In this document: one piece after another, positions 14,925 through 15,144 of the stretch | How the letters are laid out: each line of letters begins with the position of its first letter | Position numbering within the stretch: the stretch's first letter is position 1 | Source: an uncultured Clostridia bacterium | GTDB taxonomy: Bacteria > Bacillota > Clostridia > TANB77 > CAG-508 | Length of the DNA stretch: 15,144 nt | Direction of reading: 5' to 3' | Assembly (NCBI GenBank): GCA_934183045.1 | Contig: CAKPRW010000032.1 | Coordinates: 1 to 15,144, forward strand | The notes under the pieces: model-generated | Databases searched by the model: none | What the model was told of the DNA's origin: nothing | Seen by the model: the letters and a program-made list of their open reading frames with translations, nothing else | Position numbers and translations under genes: made by a program

Positions 14925-15144
14925 ATGAATAATACTACATATAGCGCTAAAAAAGGCGAAGTTGAAAGCAAATGGTATATAATTGATGCAGCAAACAAAC
15001 CACTTGGTAGAGTTGCAACAGAAGCTGCTAAATTATTAAGAGGAAAACACAAACCAACTTATACTCCTAATATGGATGCTGGTGATCATGTAATTATATT
15101 AAACTGTGATCAAGTTGTTTTAACAGGAAAAAAATTAGATCAAA
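14925..15144 (+). CDS. rplM: Ribosomal protein L13, 3' end outside the window
   Basis: Large-subunit ribosomal protein that binds 23S rRNA early in assembly. 73 residues are visible of the usual 142-150. KWYIIDAANKPLGRVATEAA, LLRGKHKPTYTPNMDAGD and VVLTGKKLDQ are the standard N-terminal blocks. A short extension, MNNTTYSAKKGEVES, precedes them. AGGAGG (14907-14912) lies 12 bases before the ATG, somewhat far. The bases between form the inverted repeat GGTAATTATTACC (14912-14924), which could fold and shorten the distance. rpsI usually follows in this operon but is beyond the window. Confidence 0.96.
   Translation, partial: MNNTTYSAKKGEVESKWYIIDAANKPLGRVATEAAKLLRGKHKPTYTPNMDAGDHVIILNCDQVVLTGKKLDQ

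Overview
The window is from an AT-rich Gram-positive (Firmicutes, most likely Clostridia-like) chromosome. The evidence is low GC in most genes (22% and 35% in two hand-counted 60-base lines), strong AGGAGG-type ribosome binding sites, intrinsic terminators, and families typical of that group: pyrimidine-nucleoside phosphorylase, a zinc-finger Clp ATPase, a BofC-like protein, an SH3-NlpC/P60 hydrolase and a clostridial-type pilin-like protein. I cannot name a species.

Layout. 1-2462 (minus): a pilin-like protein, RNase HII and a pyrimidine-nucleoside phosphorylase (cut by the window edge) read as one operon. 2609-3949 (plus): a membrane-anchored HtrA protease behind two TTTTCACA octamers. 3950-4203: a structured intergenic stretch with two terminators and a possible small RNA. 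4208-5071 (minus): an RsiV-like membrane protein. 5228-8339 (plus): a ClpE-type ATPase followed by phosphatidylglycerophosphate synthase, then a terminator. 8348-8951 (minus): a BofC-like protein broken by a one-base shift. 9061-10754 (minus): adenylosuccinate lyase with its own promoter and terminator, but clearly richer in GC (42-45% in sampled lines) and with different codon use. 10792-14755 (minus): ComEC, also broken by a one-base shift, downstream of an SH3-NlpC/P60 cell-wall hydrolase. 14783-15144 (plus): rplM (ribosomal protein L13) with a leader hairpin, cut by the window edge.

The main observation is that the two broken genes break in the same way. In each, one extra C sits directly before a GGN glycine codon, so the zero-frame codon at the break is CGG, and reading resumes in the +1 frame with the homologous sequence intact. 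I checked every CGG trinucleotide in the AT-rich genes (roughly 4,000 codons) and found no other in-frame CGG. CGT, CGC and CGA are used. The GC-richer purB is the exception, with four in-frame CGG arginine codons. This fits a host in which CGG is unassigned or very poorly read and acts as a +1 frameshift site, with purB a recent arrival. Two sequence errors, two real mutations or an assembly problem remain possible.

The genes are mostly housekeeping and envelope functions: nucleotide salvage and synthesis, protein quality control, phospholipid synthesis, cell-wall hydrolysis and DNA uptake. They do not form a single pathway.
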